A stretch of 8,192 bases of DNA, from positions 1-8,192 of the forward strand of contig BJFZ01000052.1 in NCBI GenBank assembly GCA_014190175.1. Direction: 5' to 3'. Shown here piece after piece: positions 6,796-8,192 of the stretch. Position 1 is the stretch's first letter, and each line of letters begins with the position of its first letter. The notes under the pieces are model-generated. The model was given only the letters and a program-made list of their open reading frames with translations. It was not told the origin of the DNA and ran no database searches. The position numbers were made by a program, and so were the translations under genes. The stretch comes from Actinomycetes bacterium. GTDB taxonomy: Bacteria > Actinomycetota > Actinomycetes > Nanopelagicales > Nanopelagicaceae.

Positions 6796-7473
6796 TTACA
6801 AAACGCCAAATTTTGCAAATGCAGCACTTGGTGCCATTCCTTCACGGACTGCCTTGCGGAAATCGCTTTCTCCAGAGTTTTTCTCTTCGACTTTTGCAAC
6901 GACTATATCGATCATATGTTGTGGAATGACTGCAACTCCATCAACATCGCCAACAATCAAATCGCCAGGATTGATAGTTACACCATCAATTACCGCTTGC
7001 ACATTGTGTTCTACAACTTCATAACGACTATTGATATCCGTTGGATCTGTTTCTACTCCGAAAACTTTAAATCCCATCGCACGCATTCTGGTTACATCGC
7101 GTACAGGTCCATCGGTTAGAGCACCAGCAACACCTTTGAAAGCACATGCAGTTGAAAGTAATTCGCCCCAAAGCGCAGCACGTTTCATTCGACCTGATGG
7201 GGTTACGTAAACTTGATCTTTTTGAATCGCATCAAGTGCGGCAAGCAAACCTACATATGGAACTTCTGGGTAGGTATCAACAACTTCGAGCCTGACTGGA
7301 AATGCGTAACCCATCATTACGCCATCGCCTGAGATCATGCTGACATCTGATTTCAATACTTGGTTTCGGTAACCCAGATGATCTAAAACATCGGAGGTTA
7401 GCGCCGCACCAAAGATTGTGCGAAGTCGGGTCAGGTCATGGGATTGGTTAGCCGAGTTGTTTGCTGAGGTCAT
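6796..7473 (-). CDS. RraA/4-hydroxy-4-methyl-2-oxoglutarate aldolase family protein
   Basis: A 225-residue RraA-fold protein. Family marks are WGELLSTACAFKGVAG (102-117), the T-D-G-P-V-R-D motif (120-126) with Arg125 and Asp126, and GDVDGVAVIP (175-184). In class II pyruvate aldolases of this family (HMG/CHA aldolase) the Arg and Asp handle substrate and divalent metal, splitting 4-hydroxy-2-oxo acids to release pyruvate. Both are present, so an aldolase or oxaloacetate-decarboxylase-like activity is more plausible than the RNase E inhibition known for E. coli RraA. ATG 7473 is preferred because AGG lies 8 nt upstream; a GTG at 7479 would add two residues. It is the first gene of a likely two-gene operon with the enolase-like gene and is divergent from a sugar-binding lipoprotein. 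The true substrate is unknown. Confidence 0.85.
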   Translation of the reverse strand: MTSANNSANQSHDLTRLRTIFGAALTSDVLDHLGYRNQVLKSDVSMISGDGVMMGYAFPVRLEVVDTYPEVPYVGLLAALDAIQKDQVYVTPSGRMKRAALWGELLSTACAFKGVAGALTDGPVRDVTRMRAMGFKVFGVETDPTDINSRYEVVEHNVQAVIDGVTINPGDLIVGDVDGVAVIPQHMIDIVVAKVEEKNSGESDFRKAVREGMAPSAAFAKFGVL

Positions 7474-7508
7474 GGGCACAGCCTAAAGGGGATCGCGAAA
7501 ATTCGTTG

Positions 7509-7689
7509 AATCGGTCAAATTGGCAATTTGGAAGATTTCAATGGTCATTTTATCTACCGGAATTATCCCAAATCGGACAAATTATGATTGATACTTTTAA
7601 TTCAATGTCCGAGAAAAACTCAATAAAAATAGTGTTACTAACGGGTATTCAATTTGACCTAAGGCAAATGTAGGACAAGCATTCGACCT
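7509..7689. promoter_or_regulatory. Divergent control region with repeated TCGGWCAAATT-like elements
   Basis: The 261-bp gap between the RraA-like start and the binding-protein start has no gene. It contains AATCGGTCAAATT (7509-7521) and AATCGGACAAATT (7571-7583), 12 of 13 bases the same and 62 bp apart. Inverted versions lie at 7606-7612 (TGTCCGA), 7650-7659 (CAATTTGACC, exact reverse complement of 7513-7522) and, weaker, 7681-7689 (ATTCGACCT). Such clusters typically bind a transcription factor. Core promoters are not clear. TAAAAT read on the minus strand (7552-7547) could be a -10 box for the RraA-like gene. TTGACC (7654-7659) resembles a -35 box for the binding protein. Confidence 0.55.
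7516..7530. promoter_or_regulatory. Candidate operator: perfect 7+1+7 palindrome
   Basis: CAAATTG-G-CAATTTG is a perfect inverted repeat around one central base, 43 bp upstream of the RraA-like ATG. Its left arm belongs to the repeated TCGGTCAAATT element and its right arm recurs at 7650-7656. The odd-length dyad symmetry fits a dimeric repressor site, but no regulator gene is in the window and the family cannot be assigned. Confidence 0.5.
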
Positions 7690-7734
7690 GTAGTTCTGCT
7701 ACATCCAAATACCCTCGCAGAGAATGGAATATGA

Positions 7735-8192
7735 ATGCGTAAAAGCTCATATCGCGTCGCTGCTGGTCTTGCTGTAATTGCACTTCTTGCAGCAGGTTGC
7801 TCATCAGAAAAAGCAGCCGAAGACACAGCCGCTACAGAAGAAACCGTAGCCGCAGATCCACAGCTTGAAATCTTTACCTGGTGGTCGTCAGGTGGAGAAG
7901 CTTTAGGACTTGCTGGCATGGAGTCAGTCTTTAAAACAAATAACCCAGACACCGAGTATGTAAATGCGTCAATCGCCGGTGGTGCTGGAGTTAACGCAAA
8001 GGCTGTACTTACCAGCCGTCTAGAAGCAAACGATCCACCAGATTCATTCCAAGCACATGCTGGTATGGAACTCGATGGATATGTTAAATCTGGAAAACTT
8101 GAAGATCTAACTGATCTATACAAATCTGAAGGATGGGACACAATTTTCCAAGCAGACTTAATCAAGACTCTTACAGTTGACGGAAAGATCTA
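7735..8192 (+). CDS. Sugar ABC transporter substrate-binding lipoprotein, glucose/mannose type (3' truncated)
   Basis: The frame is open from ATG 7735 to the window end (152 complete codons), so about the first third of a typical binding protein of just over 400 residues is seen. The signal peptide begins M-R-K-S-S-Y-R, runs through a hydrophobic core and ends in the lipobox L-A-A-G-Cys22, so the mature protein should be lipid-anchored on the outer face of the membrane. An Ala/Glu/Thr-rich linker follows. The domain then starts with LEIFTWWSSGGEALGL, continues with NASIAGGAGVNAKAVLTSRLEA and then PPDSFQAHAGMEL, which I recognise as the glucose/mannose-binding (GtsA-like) family of carbohydrate importers. 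Permease and ATPase genes would be expected just beyond the window. A weak GGA lies 6 nt before the ATG. The sugar specificity is inferred only from family resemblance. Confidence 0.92.
   Translation, partial: MRKSSYRVAAGLAVIALLAAGCSSEKAAEDTAATEETVAADPQLEIFTWWSSGGEALGLAGMESVFKTNNPDTEYVNASIAGGAGVNAKAVLTSRLEANDPPDSFQAHAGMELDGYVKSGKLEDLTDLYKSEGWDTIFQADLIKTLTVDGKI

Noticed and set aside
6744..7119. Plus-strand open frames opposite the enolase-like and RraA-like genes
   Set aside because: Both are short, without motifs, and antisense to genes with strong family signatures.
7659..8165. 168-codon open frame on the minus strand opposite the sugar-binding protein
   Set aside because: It is antisense to a frame with a clear signal peptide, lipobox and family motifs. 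Its Ser/Ala/Pro-rich translation has no recognisable domain.

Overview
The window looks like a chromosomal segment of a low-to-moderate GC actinobacterium, most likely a streamlined freshwater planktonic lineage of the acI/Nanopelagicales type. This placement is inference. It rests on actinobacterial-looking Dgt and DnaG proteins encoded in fairly AT-rich DNA, very short intergenic gaps, few strong Shine-Dalgarno sites, and a wall-associated 'ACVD...K' segment followed by a collagen-like stub in the protease. No mobile element, CRISPR array, integrase or phage gene is visible.

Left part (1-3920), plus strand: the last codons of an unidentified gene overlap the start of a SanA/YdcF-type membrane-anchored DUF218 protein. 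It is followed by dgt (HD-domain dNTP triphosphohydrolase), dnaG (primase) and a tRNA-Asn(GTT). dgt-dnaG is a housekeeping replication and nucleotide-pool block.

Middle (3983-5490), plus strand: a membrane-anchored trypsin-like serine protease of the HtrA/DegP (S1C) type with a C-terminal PDZ domain, then a 78-residue stand-alone ACT-domain protein. The ACT gene has a -10 box so close to its ATG that its mRNA is probably leaderless.

Right part (5487-8192): an accessory, probably catabolic block. On the minus strand lie an RraA/HMG-aldolase-family protein and, 19 bp downstream, a full-length enolase homologue in which two residues of the canonical active site are replaced (Glu to Asp in the 'QE' motif, His to Ala in the 'SHRSG' motif). 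Divergent from them, on the plus strand, starts a lipoprotein sugar-binding protein of the glucose/mannose ABC transporter type, cut by the window end. The roughly 260-bp region between them carries several copies, in both orientations, of a TCGGWCAAATT-like element, including a perfect 7+1+7 palindrome. This suggests one regulator controls both uptake and the enolase-like/RraA pair.

The most promising point for new biology is that pairing: a non-canonical enolase plus an RraA-type aldolase apparently co-regulated with a carbohydrate importer. It could be an uncharacterised route for a sugar or sugar acid that ends in pyruvate or a related enol. The substrate cannot be read from the sequence.
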